Shown here in pieces: positions 21,638 to 30,461 of a stretch of DNA of 64,000 nt. Source of the DNA: Lachnospiraceae bacterium (GTDB lineage: Bacteria > Bacillota > Clostridia > Lachnospirales > Lachnospiraceae); NCBI GenBank assembly GCA_030526405.1, contig JAUNCZ010000011.1, forward strand, positions 1 to 64,000, in the 5' to 3' direction. Position numbers and translations under genes: made by a program. Each line of letters begins with the position of its first letter. Position 1 is the first letter of the stretch. The notes beneath the pieces are model-generated. The model had not been told where the DNA came from and searched no databases. It saw nothing but the letters and a program-made list of their open reading frames with translations.

Positions 21638-24058
21638 TCAGGAGCGAAGGTCAATATCCAGATGGTGTTTCAGATTCTTCAGAACCTTCTTCACATATCC
21701 GTCCACTGTGTCATTGCCGAACTCCTCCTCCTTTGGAGTGAAGGTTACGGTGAAGGCCATGGATTTCTTGTCAGCAGGGATTGGTGCTCCCTCATATACA
21801 TCAAACAGTACCACATCTGTTACAAACGGACATGCAGAGCTGATCACCTTCTCCACCTGACCACAGGTTACGGATTTGTCCATGATCAGAGCCAGGTCAC
21901 GTTTGTCCACTGCATATTTTGGAAGTGGCTGGAATACTTTTGCTTTTCCGTAATACTGGTACAGTGCAGCCAGATCCAGCTCCATTACATAACCAGGGAA
22001 GCGCATATCCTCCTCTTTCATTACCTCGTAGCTGATGCGTCCCAGGTAACCGATCTCCTGTCCCTCACAGGAAACAGCAGCGGTCTGATATGGATGCAGG
22101 CCAGGCTTCTGGCAAGGTGCATACTCAAATTTCAGCTCCAGAACATCTGCAACAGTCTCAGCAATGCCCTTCAGAGTGAAGAAGGACTCCTCATTGCCGA
22201 ATACGCCTACGCACAGAGTCTCTCTCTCATCCGGATACTCTGTAAGAGGCAGCTCCTTCGGAATGAATTTATTACCGATCTCGAAGATACGTCCCTCAAA
22301 GGTTCCTCTCTTCTGGTTTCTTGCGATGGCATGGATCATCTGTGGTGCCAGTGTGGTACGCATCAGGGAAAGATCTCTGTTGATTGGGTTCAGCAGCTCA
22401 ATGGCATGTCTCTCCGGAGCATCCTCTGCATATCCCATCAGATCCAGATCTGCCGGTGAGAAGAAGGAATAGTGCATTCCCTCGAAGGCACCCACTGCAC
22501 AGAGGCTTCTTTTCAGCTTCAGAGTTGTTTTCTGAATCAGGTTGTGACCACCGATGGTTACCTGTGCTGTTGGCATAAAGGTATCCTCAATATGGTCATA
22601 GCCGTACATACGGATCAGCTCCTCAGCGATATCTGGATAGTCCTCCATGTCCTCACGATATGCCGGTACCTGGATGGTGAGCTCGTCACCGTTGATCTCA
22701 GGCTGGAAGTTCAGTCCTGTCAGGATCGTTTTGATATCCTCATCCGGAACAGTGATTCCCAGCACGCTGTTTACACGCTTGATGGAAGCCTTCATCTCGG
22801 ATGGCTCCACAGAATTTCCTGTATTTACATCAAAATGGGAAGCAGATACCTTTCCTACTCCCAGCTCCTCAATGAGATGCAGTACTCGTTTCATAGCCAT
22901 AACGGTGGAGTACTCATCCACACCCTTGGAATATCTCTGAGATGCGTCAGAGATCTGTCCCAGTGCACGGGAGCTCTTACGGATGTTGTCACGGGCAAAT
23001 TTTGCAGACTCGAACATAACCTCTTTTGTGGTTTCACGGATTCCGGAATTCAGACCGCCCATGATACCAGCCAGAGCAACAGGTTTTACACCATCACAGA
23101 TCAGCAGGTTGTTGGAGGTAAGTGTATGCTCCTTCTCGTCCAGAGTCACAATCTTCTCGCCCTCAGCAGCACGGCGCACGTTGATGGCATTTCCCTCCAG
23201 GAAATCCAGGTCAAATGCGTGCAGAGGCTGTCCCAGCTCTCTTAATACATAGTTTGTGATATCTACAATGTTGGAGATGGCATTGTTTCCAAGAAGTGCA
23301 AGTCTTCTCTTCATCCATGCAGGCGACTCTCCGATGGTTACGTCATATACATAGTGAGCAGAGTATCTTGGGCAGAGATCCTGTGCCTCTACAGATACCT
23401 GAAATCCCTCTTTTACCACCTCTGTTGGATGGAAATCCAGTGCAGGCTCACGAAGCTCAGTGCCGAGAACTGCTGCAACCTCTCTTGCGATACCGAAGAT
23501 GGACTGGCAGTCAGGACGGTTTGCTGTGATGGCGATGTCGAAGATCTGCTCATCCAGACCTGTGATGGCCTTAACATCCGCACCGATTTCTGCATCCTCC
23601 GGCAGAACAAGAAGACCGTTGTAGCCGGCACCTGGATACAGGTTCTCATTCAGACCCAGCTCGATACCGGAACAGAGCATTCCGTTGGACTCATAGCCAC
23701 GGAGTTTGCCTTTTTTGATCTTCATAACGCCCTCGATGGTCACGTGATCACGGGCTGTTGCATATACCTGGGCACCATTTAAGGCTACAGGGAATTTTCC
23801 CCCTGCATGTACGTTGTCAGCACCGCAGCAGATCTGCAGAAGCTCTCCTGTTCCTGCATCTACCTTACACACATGGAGATGTGTATCCGGAATCGGCTCA
23901 CACTCCACCACAAGACCTACTACAACACCGCTGATGTCTTTTCCCAGCTCATATCTCTCCTCTACCTCAAAACCGCAGGAGAACAGCTTCTCCTCCAGAA
24001 CCTCAGGAGTAACGTTGATGTCTACATATTCTTTTAACCAGCTTAATGGAACTAACAT
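21638..24058 (-). CDS. pheT: Phenylalanyl-tRNA synthetase beta subunit
   Basis: Large subunit of the cytosolic alpha2-beta2 enzyme that charges tRNA-Phe; it contributes tRNA recognition and editing. The length of 806 residues is normal. Domains in order: an N-terminal tRNA-binding OB fold (about 40-150, VVGLVVECEPIPDTHLHVCKVDAG), the B3/B4 editing region, B5 (about 400-480), the catalytic-like core and a C-terminal ferredoxin-like anticodon domain (AVDKRDLALIMDKSVTCGQVEKVI). It follows pheS by 20 bases and ends at a terminator. Confidence 0.97.
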   Translation of the reverse strand: MLVPLSWLKEYVDINVTPEVLEEKLFSCGFEVEERYELGKDISGVVVGLVVECEPIPDTHLHVCKVDAGTGELLQICCGADNVHAGGKFPVALNGAQVYATARDHVTIEGVMKIKKGKLRGYESNGMLCSGIELGLNENLYPGAGYNGLLVLPEDAEIGADVKAITGLDEQIFDIAITANRPDCQSIFGIAREVAAVLGTELREPALDFHPTEVVKEGFQVSVEAQDLCPRYSAHYVYDVTIGESPAWMKRRLALLGNNAISNIVDITNYVLRELGQPLHAFDLDFLEGNAINVRRAAEGEKIVTLDEKEHTLTSNNLLICDGVKPVALAGIMGGLNSGIRETTKEVMFESAKFARDNIRKSSRALGQISDASQRYSKGVDEYSTVMAMKRVLHLIEELGVGKVSASHFDVNTGNSVEPSEMKASIKRVNSVLGITVPDEDIKTILTGLNFQPEINGDELTIQVPAYREDMEDYPDIAEELIRMYGYDHIEDTFMPTAQVTIGGHNLIQKTTLKLKRSLCAVGAFEGMHYSFFSPADLDLMGYAEDAPERHAIELLNPINRDLSLMRTTLAPQMIHAIARNQKRGTFEGRIFEIGNKFIPKELPLTEYPDERETLCVGVFGNEESFFTLKGIAETVADVLELKFEYAPCQKPGLHPYQTAAVSCEGQEIGYLGRISYEVMKEEDMRFPGYVMELDLAALYQYYGKAKVFQPLPKYAVDKRDLALIMDKSVTCGQVEKVISSACPFVTDVVLFDVYEGAPIPADKKSMAFTVTFTPKEEEFGNDTVDGYVKKVLKNLKHHLDIDLRS

Positions 24059-24078
24059 TTTTTCAACCTCCGTTATTC

Positions 24079-25122
24079 TTAGTCATCGATCTGATCAAGT
24101 ACACGCAGATCAGACTCAAATAACATCTTGATATTGTTGATTCCGTATTTCAGCATGGCGATACGCTCCAGACCCAGTCCGAAGGCGAATCCGCTGTACT
24201 CATTGGAATCGATACCGCAGTTCTCCAGAACCTTCTTGTTTACAACACCTGCTCCTAATACCTCGATCCAGCCTGTGCCCTTGCAGAGCTTGCAGCCTGC
24301 ACCGCCACACTGGAAGCAGCTTACGTCTACCTCTACAGATGGCTCTGTGAATGGGAAGTAGGAAGGACGCAGACGTGTCTTTGTATCCTCACCGAAGATC
24401 TGTTTTGAGAACATGGTCAGCATTCCCTTCAGGTCACAGAGATTAATGCCCTTATCCACTACCAGTCCCTCCATCTGGGAGAACATTGGTGAATGGGTAG
24501 CATCATCATCAGAACGGAATACTTTACCTGGAGAGATAACCTTGATCGGTGGTTTTTTATTCTCCATTACATGTACCTGTCCTGCAGATGTCTGTGTACG
24601 GAGCAGGAACTCAGGGCTCAGATAGAAGGTATCCTGCATATCACGGGCCGGATGGTCATCCGGTGTGTTCAGAGCAGTGAAGTTATAGTAATCTGTCTCG
24701 ATCTCTGTTCCCTCAAATACGTCAAAGCCCATGGACATGAAGATGTCAGACAGCTGGTTGCGTACAGTTGTGATTGGATGGAGATTTCCGTATTTTACCT
24801 TTTTGGCAGGCATGGTGATATCCACCTTCTCGCTCTCGTATCTCTGACGCAACTCCTCAGCCTTCATCTTCTGATCCAGCTCATCAAAGTAGGAAAGTGC
24901 CCACTCTTTGGCAGCATTTACGTTTTTACCGAAATCCTGTTTCTGCTCCTTTGGAATGTTGCGCATCTCTTTCATCAGCGCACTGATCTTGCCCTGTTTA
25001 GAATCCAGGAATGTTTTTTTGAATTCATATACAGCTTTTGAAGTTGTTAATTCTGCGGAACCGGCTTCGATCTCTGCTTTGATCTCACCAATCTTCGCAA
25101 GTAATTCATTTAAATCCTGCAT
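24079..25122 (-). CDS. pheS: Phenylalanyl-tRNA synthetase alpha subunit
   Basis: Catalytic subunit of phenylalanyl-tRNA synthetase. The 347-residue protein has an N-terminal coiled-coil arm (about 1-85) and a class II core. Motif 2 region is [22 protein letters not shown], and motif 3 is [18 protein letters not shown] near the C terminus. A four-cysteine cluster in [17 protein letters not shown] replaces the plainer loop of many PheS proteins and could bind zinc; this is known in some Firmicutes. It is the first gene of pheST and lies under a T-box leader. The ATG is preceded by AAAAAGGAGA. Confidence 0.97.
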   Translation of the reverse strand: MQDLNELLAKIGEIKAEIEAGSAELTTSKAVYEFKKTFLDSKQGKISALMKEMRNIPKEQKQDFGKNVNAAKEWALSYFDELDQKMKAEELRQRYESEKVDITMPAKKVKYGNLHPITTVRNQLSDIFMSMGFDVFEGTEIETDYYNFTALNTPDDHPARDMQDTFYLSPEFLLRTQTSAGQVHVMENKKPPIKVISPGKVFRSDDDATHSPMFSQMEGLVVDKGINLCDLKGMLTMFSKQIFGEDTKTRLRPSYFPFTEPSVEVDVSCFQCGGAGCKLCKGTGWIEVLGAGVVNKKVLENCGIDSNEYSGFAFGLGLERIAMLKYGINNIKMLFESDLRVLDQIDD

Positions 25123-25167
25123 GATAGTTCTCCTTTTTTATAAATTCTGAAATAGTAATAAAAAAGC

Positions 25168-25446
25168 CCCTGCAGTCATTGCTGACTGCAGGGACGAATT
25201 ATCGCGGTACCACCCTGATTCCCGCATGCCTGACACACACGGACTCTCATTTTGCTGCGTAACATGCAGCCCTCGTCACAGACTACTTTTCCTCCGACGA
25301 AATAATGGAGGTGTTCCCCTGTGAGGCTCCTGTGGGAATTTCGAACTCCGGTCCTTTCCCGGGAAAGCTTTCAGCCGGTGACTCTCCCTCTCTGGCGGCG
25401 GTTGCCTGTTCTACTGTACACGATCATAGCCATTTTTATGAAACTA
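25168..25446 (-). promoter_or_regulatory. T-box leader of pheST
   Basis: The minus-strand leader carries the T-box core TGGTACCGCG (25212-25203), which pairs with uncharged tRNA-Phe 3' end. It is followed by a terminator hairpin with CCCTGCAGTCA arms (25168-25193) and a T-run. The upstream part contains GCTGAAAGC-like and AGAGAG-like stem I elements. A TTC triplet in GAAATTCCC near 25337 is a candidate Phe specifier. Low charged tRNA-Phe should permit readthrough into pheS. Confidence 0.88.
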
Positions 25447-25452
25447 TGGGCA

Positions 25453-25481
25453 ATTCTACCACATTCACCGGGAAACATCAA
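25453..25481 (-). promoter_or_regulatory. Promoter of the pheST T-box transcript
   Basis: TTGATG (25481-25476) and TAGAAT (25458-25453) on the minus strand are separated by 17 bases and place the start near 25446, at the head of the T-box leader. Confidence 0.7.
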
Positions 25482-25495
25482 GGGCAGAACACAGG

Positions 25496-25515
25496 AAAAA
25501 TATGGTAATACCATA
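25496..25515 (-). terminator. Short terminator-like hairpin after the HTH-Uma2 gene
   Basis: TATGGT-AAT-ACCATA (25501-25515) is followed on the minus strand by five T. The stem is short, so termination may be partial. Confidence 0.45.
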
Positions 25516-25577
25516 ATAATCTCCCTCCGTTGCCACAGATGGAATCCCTTAGACTTACTGACAGGCATTCGTGAACT

Positions 25578-26471
25578 CTATTCCAGACTGCCCAGTTCTC
25601 TGATGGATTCCGCAATCTGCTCCAGATCGATCTCCAGCTCTCCTCCGGAAATAAGCAGCGGAGCCTTTCCCTGAAGGGGATATACCATGGGAATATAATC
25701 CTCCTCCTCCAGATTGTAGACGATCAGCACCTGCTTATAGGGATCAATGATCCAGTATTCTCTGACTCCGGCCTCCTGATATTTTCCCAGCTTTACGGTC
25801 ATATCCTTTTTCCTGGTGGATTTTGACAGGATCTCCAGCACAAAATCCGGTGCCCCATAGATGCCAAAGCCCCTGATCTTATCCCGGTCACAGACCAGCA
25901 GTACATCCGGCTGTACCATGGTCCGATTATCACAGCAGAGCTGTACATCCACAGGAGCCTCAAACACCTTGCAGGGTTTCTTCTTCTCTTTGATATAACT
26001 ATATAATTCCATGTGAATGATGGATGCTATATCCTGATGGACAGTTCTCGGAGAGGACATGTCATAGATCACTCCGTCAATGAGTTCCACTCTGCGCTCA
26101 TCCGGAATGGCATAGTAATCCTCCAGAGTGAATTCCCCCTGCTGTTTCTGTAACCATGGGGCTGCGCTCTCACCCAGCTGTCCCGGATCACCGGTGGCTT
26201 CCTGATAGTACTGGTAAGCCTTTCCCCGGTAGATATGCTCCTCTGAGCAGAGCACCTTTTCAATGGCGGCCATGGTGGCCTTCCTGGGAGCTGCAGTGGC
26301 CCCGGAAAAAATCTTCTGCAGGGTTACCACCGGAACCCCGGAATACTCTGACAGCTGTTTGAAGCTGTAGCCCCGCTCCTCTTTAATGCGATTCATCTCT
26401 TCTCTTGTCATCCTCGGCACCATCCTTTCTGTCACAGCAGGCACACATTTCACCGTCCGGTTTCTTTGCAT
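25578..26471 (-). CDS. HTH - Uma2-type nuclease fusion protein
   Basis: A 297-residue protein in two parts. Residues about 21-75 form an XRE-like helix-turn-helix (IKEERGYSFKQLSEYSGVPVVTLQKIFSG). Residues about 112-295 match the Uma2/DUF820 fold of PD-(D/E)XK nucleases: YYAIPDERRVELIDGVIYDMS, then VQPDVLLVCD, PDFVLEILSKSTRKKDM and EYWIIDP. Uma2 proteins are common in cyanobacteria and scattered elsewhere; their substrate is unknown. The fusion suggests DNA targeting or autoregulation. The start is uncertain: ATG at 26471, 26423 or 26411 are all open and none has a strong ribosome site. AT-rich repeats of ATATAT lie upstream (26478-26550). Confidence 0.75.
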   Translation of the reverse strand: MQRNRTVKCVPAVTERMVPRMTREEMNRIKEERGYSFKQLSEYSGVPVVTLQKIFSGATAAPRKATMAAIEKVLCSEEHIYRGKAYQYYQEATGDPGQLGESAAPWLQKQQGEFTLEDYYAIPDERRVELIDGVIYDMSSPRTVHQDIASIIHMELYSYIKEKKKPCKVFEAPVDVQLCCDNRTMVQPDVLLVCDRDKIRGFGIYGAPDFVLEILSKSTRKKDMTVKLGKYQEAGVREYWIIDPYKQVLIVYNLEEEDYIPMVYPLQGKAPLLISGGELEIDLEQIAESIRELGSLE

Positions 26472-26594
26472 TCTTACAGAATATATAAATGTATATTTTA
26501 TATATATTTATATATTATCATATATTTTCATATATTCCAATACATATTTGTTATCTTTTACTGAAAAACCCACCGGCACCGGGTGTGGCGAATA

Positions 26595-26685
26595 CTATGA
26601 GAAACACGTTTTTCGTGTTTCTCAAGATTTCGCGGCAGTCGCCGAGGTCTCGTGCAAGCACGGACTTTGGCTCGTTGCTCGCGAA
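26595..26685 (-). repeat. 97-bp dispersed repeat, copy B (diverged)
   Basis: Minus-strand relative of copies A and C. It keeps CGAGCAACGAGCCAAAGT and GCTTGCACGAGACC, and its terminal hairpin is perfect here (GAGAAACACG-AAAAA-CGTGTTTCTC). It follows directly after the T-run of the terminator at 26684-26725. The rest of the 317-bp gap 26472-26788 is the AT-rich ATATAT stretch. Confidence 0.75.
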
Positions 26686-26725
26686 AAAAGAGAGGCATCC
26701 ATTGTTAATACAATAGACACCTCTC
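26684..26725 (-). terminator. Terminator of the Mrp/Mbh-like operon
   Basis: A 16-bp imperfect stem, GAGAGGCATCCATTGT (26690-26705) with ACAATAGACACCTCTC (26710-26725), is followed by six T on the minus strand. It shares its left arm with the terminator at 13915-13961. Confidence 0.8.
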
Positions 26726-26788
26726 GATTTGGGAAAGGGGCTGCTTTTACAGCAGCCAGTATTCTGCTGAATATCCCACGGCTTTGTA

Positions 26789-28948
26789 TCAGAAAATACT
26801 AGCCAGCAGATAGATCATGGTAAAGGCCAGTCCGAGAGATGTCAGGAACAGACCAAAGGAAAGACTTACACTGAAGATGCGGTTTGTCTTTTTGATCAGT
26901 TCCTCCCACTCTGCGAAGGTTACCACGAAGGACTTCTCAATAGGATTTGCTCTGAAGAAGGTGTAATTCAGTACCTTGACAAAGCGATCCAGAATACGTC
27001 CCAGCGTACGGGACAGCTTGGTTCCGATCAGATACAGATGCTGCTCTGTTCTGCTTCTGTGGGTGGTGGAACGGAAGAACAGCACCACTGCATCCACAAA
27101 GTGATCGCAGACTCTGCTGAGGAAGGCTGTAACTGTCAGGAACAGATCCACCAGGAACAGCATTGGATTCATGTGGTCAATCAGTCCTGCAGCGGATGCC
27201 ACAACAGCAGTACATACCTTTTTCAGACCTGGCTGATGGAGCAGCTCCTCCCAGAAGTTCAGGTTCGGAACAATGCTGATGTATTCCTTCTGACCCTTCT
27301 CATTTTTCTCCATGAGACAGGTTCTGATAAATCCGAAATAGATCAGAGAACCGATGATCAGAGAGATCACTGCACCCTTCAGATTTACAAGGCTGAAATA
27401 GTGTACCGCATGCTCCGGTGCCTCACCGTACAGGAAACCCTGGGCCAGATCTGCCAGTCGGTTCATGGTAAGGTATGGGAAGAAGCCAAGGATCACCAGA
27501 AGCAGGGTTGGAACACCAATGGCAAACATGCTCTCTGCATTCATGTACTTCTTCTTTGCGTCAAACTCCTTCTGTCTTGTAAGATTCTCTTCCAGGAAAA
27601 CTGCCACAAACAGCTTTGTCATATAAGCCAGTGTCATTCCTCCTGTAAGCAGGAAGATCCACTCAATCACATGGATCCATGTGGCCGGTTCGCCGTGGTG
27701 GATCAGCTCCTCTGCAAACTCTACGATGCTCTCATGGAGCAGAGTCTTGCTCACATAACCGCTCCATCCCGGAACACCGCCGATGGACAGGGCTCCCATC
27801 AGGAACATTCCCTTTAACAGGGGTTTTCTCTTACCAAAGCCTCTGATCTCATTCAGGTCCAGCGCATGGAGATTCATGTATACAACACCGGCCACCATAA
27901 AGAGTACCAGCTTGATCATGGAATGGTTCACCATGTGAAGAATGGTTCCCCTTACTGCCAGGGCATTTTCCTCACCTAAGAGCTCCATCATACCGGTTCC
28001 CACAAGAATAAATCCAATCTGGGACATGGAGGAGCAGGCCAGTGTTCTCTTCAGATCCACGGAGAACAGAGCGATCAGTGCTCCGCCGAACATGGTTACA
28101 ACTCCAAGAATCAGGATCAGCATTCCCCAGGCAGGATCATGGCGGAAAATCTCAGCTGAGACGATCAGCACACCGAATACACCGGATTTTGTAAGAATAC
28201 CGGAAAGCAGTGCACTGGCCGGTGCCGGTGCAACAGGATGGGCCATGGGCAGCCAGATGTGCACAGGGAACATACCTGCCTTGGCACCGAAGCCCAGGAG
28301 CATGCAGGCACCCGCTGCATAGATCTGCACAGACTTTGTTGCCATCACTGCTGATACAGCCTCGTGAAGCTCGTCCATACGAAGAGTCCCCACTGCGTTG
28401 TGCAGAAGGAACAGTCCCATCAGCAGCACCATACCGCCGATGATGGCAATGGCCAGATAAATGTTTCCGGCCTTCATTGCCGCCTCCTTCTCATCATGCA
28501 CAACCCACACAAAGGAGGTCAGAGACATGATCTCGAAGAAGATAAAAGTAGTATAGAGATCTCCTGAGAGAAATACTCCCACAGTAGCTCCCAGTGTGAT
28601 CAGATAAAACAGATAATAGCGGTTTCTGTTGCGGTAATGGGCAAAATACTCTCGGGAGAAAATACCTGTCATCATCCACATCAGAGCCGCAATGCTTCCG
28701 TACAGCACACGGAAGCCGTCCATCTTGAAATAGAGACCCTGCATACAGAAGTCATTTACGGTGTACTCCAGCATGCCTCTCTGGAAATATCCGCTGACAC
28801 ACCATGCGATCAGCAGCAGCTCTGCGATTACGGAGAGCTGAAGAAAACGGTCACGTCCTGTTTTGCTGACTCTTCCCAGCAGATAGCTGACAAAGGCTGC
28901 CGCGAAGGGAAAGAGGACAGCGATCAATACTTCAATATCACCAAACAT
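26789..28948 (-). CDS. NuoL/HyfB-like proton-conducting antiporter subunit (fourth of four)
   Basis: A 719-residue membrane protein of the MrpA/D-NuoL family. The antiporter core fills about residues 1-500: FIFFEIMSLTSFVWVVHDE with the conserved Glu, AKAGMFPVHIWLPMAHPVAPAPASALLSG with Lys and His channel residues, and LKRTLACSSMSQIGFILVGTG. The C-terminal 200 residues add an amphipathic stretch and two final hydrophobic segments, recalling the lateral helix of NuoL. The protein should translocate H+ or Na+ as part of the complex encoded upstream. It is the last gene of the operon, 15 bases behind its neighbour, and ends at a terminator. Confidence 0.85.
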   Translation of the reverse strand: MFGDIEVLIAVLFPFAAAFVSYLLGRVSKTGRDRFLQLSVIAELLLIAWCVSGYFQRGMLEYTVNDFCMQGLYFKMDGFRVLYGSIAALMWMMTGIFSREYFAHYRNRNRYYLFYLITLGATVGVFLSGDLYTTFIFFEIMSLTSFVWVVHDEKEAAMKAGNIYLAIAIIGGMVLLMGLFLLHNAVGTLRMDELHEAVSAVMATKSVQIYAAGACMLLGFGAKAGMFPVHIWLPMAHPVAPAPASALLSGILTKSGVFGVLIVSAEIFRHDPAWGMLILILGVVTMFGGALIALFSVDLKRTLACSSMSQIGFILVGTGMMELLGEENALAVRGTILHMVNHSMIKLVLFMVAGVVYMNLHALDLNEIRGFGKRKPLLKGMFLMGALSIGGVPGWSGYVSKTLLHESIVEFAEELIHHGEPATWIHVIEWIFLLTGGMTLAYMTKLFVAVFLEENLTRQKEFDAKKKYMNAESMFAIGVPTLLLVILGFFPYLTMNRLADLAQGFLYGEAPEHAVHYFSLVNLKGAVISLIIGSLIYFGFIRTCLMEKNEKGQKEYISIVPNLNFWEELLHQPGLKKVCTAVVASAAGLIDHMNPMLFLVDLFLTVTAFLSRVCDHFVDAVVLFFRSTTHRSRTEQHLYLIGTKLSRTLGRILDRFVKVLNYTFFRANPIEKSFVVTFAEWEELIKKTNRIFSVSLSFGLFLTSLGLAFTMIYLLASIF

Positions 28949-28963
28949 TTGCTTTCCTCCTTC

Positions 28964-30448
28964 TTACAGTAAACCACCGGCGATCTCTCCCAGCACCGTC
29001 ATCAGCGGTCCGGACCAGAGACCCAGAACAACAATTACAATGGCAAAGAGGATCAGAGGCAGCTTCATGTTCCAGCTTGGATCTTTGATCTCATCGCCGC
29101 ATACCACCTGACAGTCCTTACCCGGGAACCAGGCGCGAACCACCAGTGTCATGGTGTAGATACCGGTCATCAGTGCAGAATACAGAAGCACTCCCACGGC
29201 CACATAGGCAAATGGGAAGCTGCGTCCACAGTCCATGGCCGCCACAGCAATATTCCATTTGCTGATAAATCCCGCAAAGAGAGGAATTCCCGTCAGAGAC
29301 ATGCAGAAGATGGTAAAGGTAACAAATACCACCGGCATTTTATAGCCGATTCCATCCAGCTCATCGATGTACTCCTTACCACTCTGATGCAGAACTGCAC
29401 CGGCGCAGAAGAAGGCACCGATCTTCATAACCGCATGGATCACCATGTGGGAAAGACCTGCCAGGAGACCCAGAGGGCTCATCATGGAAACACCCATGAG
29501 AATGTAGGACAGATTGCTGACAGTGGAGTAGGCCAGTCTTCTCTTGAAGTGGGTCTCCTTCACCGCAATGGTGGAACCGTAGATGATGGTGATCATGGCG
29601 ATGGCCATCACTGCGTAGTGGGCCCAGGTTCCACGGATCACATCCGGTCCGAAGCAGAAATAGGTCAGTCGCATTACCGCAAATGCTCCCGCCTTAACCA
29701 CGGCTACCGCATGGAGCAGAGCTGTTACCGGCGTAGGCGCAACAGATGCCTTTGGCAGCCAGCCCTGGAAGGGGAAGATCGCCGCCTTTACACCGAAGCC
29801 CCAGAAAGCCATCAGGTAGATCAGCAGTGTCAGATTGGTATTGCCCCCTACACTGGCATCAGTGAGAACACCGCCGTAGGTGAACTCATGCACCAGTCCG
29901 TAGCGGATGATGAATACCAGTGAGATAAATGCAAAGGCCGCACCGCCGATGGAGTAGTACAGATAGGAAAGGCTGGCGCGGATAGCCTTCTTTGTCATGG
30001 GGTGCATAACCAGATATACAGAGATCAGGGTCAGCAGCTCATAGAACAGATACATGGTCAGCAGATTCTTTGACATTGCAATTCCCATGGTTACACCATA
30101 GGTACAGGTATAGAATGCAAAGAAGCTGGTGGTTCTCTCCTCATGACGCATATACTCGAATGCATAGAGTGTGGCAAGGGGCCACAGCAGCGAGATAATG
30201 CAGGTAAATACAGAGCCCATTCCATCAAGGCGAAGGGCAAAATCAAGATTACCGGTGAGATGGAACAGTACAAAGCCCTCCTGGGGATCATGGAATGCCA
30301 CACAGTACAGTGCAGCAGCAGAAGTAAGGATCACCAGGATCTCAAGATACAGATTTCTTTTCTTGTCCGGCAGCCGAAGCAGCGGCATCAGGGCACCGCC
30401 CAGGATCGGGAGCAGGACCGGAACGATCAGAAGTGCATTGCTATTCAT
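28964..30448 (-). CDS. MrpD/NuoM-like antiporter subunit (third of four)
   Basis: A 494-residue proton-conducting membrane subunit with about 14 helices. Family residues are visible in LYLFYELLTLISVYLVMHPMTKKA (conserved Glu), GVKAAIFPFQGWLPKASVAPTPVTALLHAVAVVKAGAF (Lys, Gln in place of the usual His, then Lys) and FKRRLAYSTVSNLSYILMGVS. It is one of four such paralogues in a row. Spacing of 13-15 bases on both sides puts it in one transcript with them. Which ion it moves is not predictable. Confidence 0.87.
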   Translation of the reverse strand: MNSNALLIVPVLLPILGGALMPLLRLPDKKRNLYLEILVILTSAAALYCVAFHDPQEGFVLFHLTGNLDFALRLDGMGSVFTCIISLLWPLATLYAFEYMRHEERTTSFFAFYTCTYGVTMGIAMSKNLLTMYLFYELLTLISVYLVMHPMTKKAIRASLSYLYYSIGGAAFAFISLVFIIRYGLVHEFTYGGVLTDASVGGNTNLTLLIYLMAFWGFGVKAAIFPFQGWLPKASVAPTPVTALLHAVAVVKAGAFAVMRLTYFCFGPDVIRGTWAHYAVMAIAMITIIYGSTIAVKETHFKRRLAYSTVSNLSYILMGVSMMSPLGLLAGLSHMVIHAVMKIGAFFCAGAVLHQSGKEYIDELDGIGYKMPVVFVTFTIFCMSLTGIPLFAGFISKWNIAVAAMDCGRSFPFAYVAVGVLLYSALMTGIYTMTLVVRAWFPGKDCQVVCGDEIKDPSWNMKLPLILFAIVIVVLGLWSGPLMTVLGEIAGGLL

Positions 30449-30461
30449 GTCTTCTCCCTCC

